Assembly: GCA_039621445.1 (NCBI GenBank)
Contig: CP154954.1
Location: 18,010,589-18,074,588, forward strand
DNA length: 64,000 nt
Direction: 5' to 3'
Origin: Euglena gracilis
Lineage: Eukaryota > Euglenida > Euglenophyceae > Euglenales
The translations under genes were made by a program, and so were the position numbers. Under the pieces are notes generated by a model, which was not told the origin of the DNA, made no database searches, and saw only the letters and a program-made list of their open reading frames with translations. Below are positions 62,293 to 64,000 of this stretch, one piece after another. Every line of letters begins with the position of its first letter. Position 1 is the stretch's first letter.

Positions 62293-62634
62293 ATGTTCAT
62301 TGGTTCTGTTGATGAAATGATGGTGCTGATTTTCCCAATTGATGGGGGAAGCCGAAGATGTGAGAGCAACCACAGATCAGCCCCCTTGAAGCTTCGATTG
62401 CGACCTGAAAATGTCGACCCGTGGCCCAAGGTGCGAACCATTTGTGGAGAAGTGGGGGGTTCACGAGGAGCACGACACTGGGTCAGCTCGGTAAGTGCGG
62501 TAGAGGGGAGGGCACACCTTGCACGGGAAATTGCCAGAAAAAAACTGCACCCAGATTGTCCAGATATCACACCTCGAAACAGAACCACCTCTAAACTCTG
62601 GAAAGGAGATGTCCTGTTCGTGCCTTCTTCATGA
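62293..62634 (+). CDS. Unidentified open frame, low support
   Basis: 113 codons starting MFIGSVDEMMVLIFPIDGG. No family recognised. A good donor-like GTAAGTG lies inside at 62491. The region is not repetitive, so it might belong to a neighbouring host gene, but nothing proves it. Confidence 0.2.
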   Translation: MFIGSVDEMMVLIFPIDGGSRRCESNHRSAPLKLRLRPENVDPWPKVRTICGEVGGSRGARHWVSSVSAVEGRAHLAREIARKKLHPDCPDITPRNRTTSKLWKGDVLFVPSS

Positions 62635-62879
62635 GCTCTTTTCTCTGTCATCTTTTGGGAGAAACAAAATAGACAAAAACAGAATCATCTACTCTCTTCC
62701 AGCATTTCTTAATTACTGTGAGTGTGACTGCTGGGGACAAGTACGTTGCTGTCCCGACGAAGCGCCCCGAAACAAGACAGTTGGTTGAAATCCTTGGGAG
62801 GTTACTTTGGTAAAGATGTTCGGGGGAAGGTTGGGGGGTGTTTTGTATGCCGGACAATACAATCACTTAGTCACTGGCC

Positions 62880-63125
62880 AACCCCCCCCCAGGGGTTGGG
62901 TGACAGATTTTTTTCAGAGTGACTGACTGGTTTTTGGCCTCCACCCCCTCCGCCCCCTGGGGGTCAGCAAAAAAAACAACACTGAAGTGGCCAGGCGCAA
63001 AAGGCGCCGGAAAAATCCTCTGGCCTCATTCTCACGTTTGTGGTCAGTCAAATTTCCCTTGGATTCCAGAGTCGCTGACCACCCGGGGGGGGGGGGGGTA
63101 TTGACTGACTGGTTTTCTGAGGAGA
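62880..63125. repeat. Poly-C/G cassette 10 (word GACTGACTGG)
   Basis: CACTGGCCAACCCCCCCCCAGGGG and GAGTGACTGACTGGTTTTTGGCC at the left, and GTCAGTCAAATTTCCC, CGCTGACCACCCGGGGGGG and TTGACTGACTGGTTTTC at the right. The central GGCGCAAAAGGCGCC stem-loop lies at 62994-63008, followed by GGAAAAATCC. Uses the same word as cassette 5 in PLD intron 6, about 51 kb away. Confidence 0.65.
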
Positions 63126-63730
63126 GAAAAAAAATATGAGTAAGTGGTTTTTGGAGGAATGGAAATGACCACTCGGGGGTCGTTGGAAAAATTGGATGTG
63201 GAACCCGCTCTGGAACCCGCTCTTCCTGGGACTTGGGTTAAATTTCTGTCGCGTGAATCATGGAACGTTGACCTGTTTTTCCTGTCCATACCATTGCTTA
63301 CCCACCCCACCCACGGGGGGGGGGTCACTTTCCACTTCCAAAGCCAGTCACCCACTTCACACCCCGGGGGGTTGGACATGCCTGAAGCAATGGCATGGCC
63401 CCGTCCCCAGACTGTACTCTGTTTCTTCAAATCAAGTCTGACGTTTGAAATGATTGGAAAGTAGCATTTCCAAAGCCCCTGACATGGAAAAGACCACTTC
63501 GAAAATGCACCACAAATGCAAAAAAAAAACCCAACAAGCACGATAGAGGTCTATTCCCGGCCAAATCCTTGAGGCCAGAGAGGCACCAGTTGTGGACGCG
63601 ACCATGAATGTGTCTGTGCCGAACCAGCAAATGACAAAAAACATGCGAGGGGAATGGAATTTGGAATTGATTTGAGCCCCATTTCCCCCCGGAGGCTATC
63701 TTTGATCTTCCTATTCAAAACATTTCAAAA
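63126..63730. other. No gene recognised
   Basis: Mixed sequence with one further GGGGGGGGGTCACTTTCC..CCAGTCACCC block (63315-63352) related to cassette 10. Open frames are short and unknown. Confidence 0.4.
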
Positions 63731-63734
63731 ATTT

Positions 63735-63915
63735 CCGCACACCCTTTTGGGTAAACCCTCCTCCCAAATAGTACCCTTCTGGGTATTATTTTTTCGCCCG
63801 AAGTCCCGGCCCGAGGGGGGGGTATCATTTGGGTGGAGTGTAATAGCATCCCAAAATTTTCGAAATTTTTCGAAGTCCCGTAGGACCCAAAATAGCACCC
63901 AAAACCCCCCTTTGG
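63735..63915. repeat. Possible cassette 11 (word AATAG(C/T)ACCC)
   Basis: CCCAAATAGTACCCTTCTGGG, GTATTATTTTTTCG, GAGGGGGGGGTATCATTTGGG, TAATAGCATCCC and CCCAAAATAGCACCCAAAACC lie around TCGAAATTTTTCGA and AAGTCCCGGCCCGAGG/AAGTCCCGTAGGACC. Related to cassette 1. Confidence 0.45.
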
Positions 63916-64000
63916 GGTCATTTTTTGTACTTTCTCATGAAATTTTACAATTTTGGAGGCCAGATGATCCACAAAATTGATTTTTTCCCCTAATTTGTTG

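Noticed and set aside
1-64000. CRISPR array, bacterial operon, riboswitch or phage genes
   Set aside because: No such signature; tandem repeats here lack unique spacers of constant length, and the window is eukaryotic.

Overview
This is a eukaryotic nuclear genomic window. It has long introns with GT-AG ends, microsatellites, foldback elements and retroelements, and no bacterial-style operons. One host gene is clearly recognisable: a multi-exon plant-type phospholipase D (PLD) on the + strand. Exon phases agree across ten of the recognised exons, and translation runs to a plant-PLD-like C-terminus. This gene, together with several DIRS-order tyrosine-recombinase (YR) retrotransposons of the kind known from green algae, suggests a green-lineage organism (alga or early-diverging plant). 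The species cannot be fixed from the sequence alone.

Layout. 0.5-2.5 kb: a foldback Tc1/mariner-like element with TA target duplication, about 0.85-0.9 kb inverted arms and a broken DD37E transposase. 2.5-4.0 kb: dispersed repeats. 4.0-17.1 kb: the 3' half of the PLD gene (the first catalytic HKD motif is not seen; the second is at 10.25-11.40 kb). Nearly every PLD intron carries one poly-C/poly-G 'cassette' built around its own short word, often with a GC-rich stem-loop in the middle. 17.2-19.5 kb: microsatellites and two large palindromes. 19.9-39.8 kb: YR retrotransposon territory, with a degraded minus-strand copy (A), a very old relic (25.4-26.9 kb), a tRNA-Gln(CUG) gene, a divergent truncated copy (B), and two head-to-tail copies (C, D) followed by loose terminal modules. 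40.1-51.5 kb: C-rich low-complexity DNA with a 50-bp minisatellite, a 36-bp minisatellite, a ~433-bp duplication, an ~0.87-kb duplication and one possible GC-rich host exon. 51.6-61.2 kb: two more minus-strand YR elements head-to-tail (E and F); F is the best preserved. 61.3-62.1 kb: C-rich minisatellite with a 334-bp period. 62.1-64.0 kb: no secure gene, plus two more cassettes.

How the retroelements work (family knowledge). A Gag-like basic/low-complexity region is followed by reverse transcriptase (YLDD), RNase H, and a Dam-methyltransferase-like segment (NPPW). A tyrosine recombinase (R, HxxR, W, Y) follows in an overlapping frame and integrates a circular cDNA. Element F keeps a 980-codon pol frame and a second, 1,210-codon open frame over the same DNA. 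The second frame carries the Gag-like start and the YR N-terminal part. The YR is broken only at an A7 run. Several frame changes in D and E fall in G/C homopolymers and some are shared between copies.
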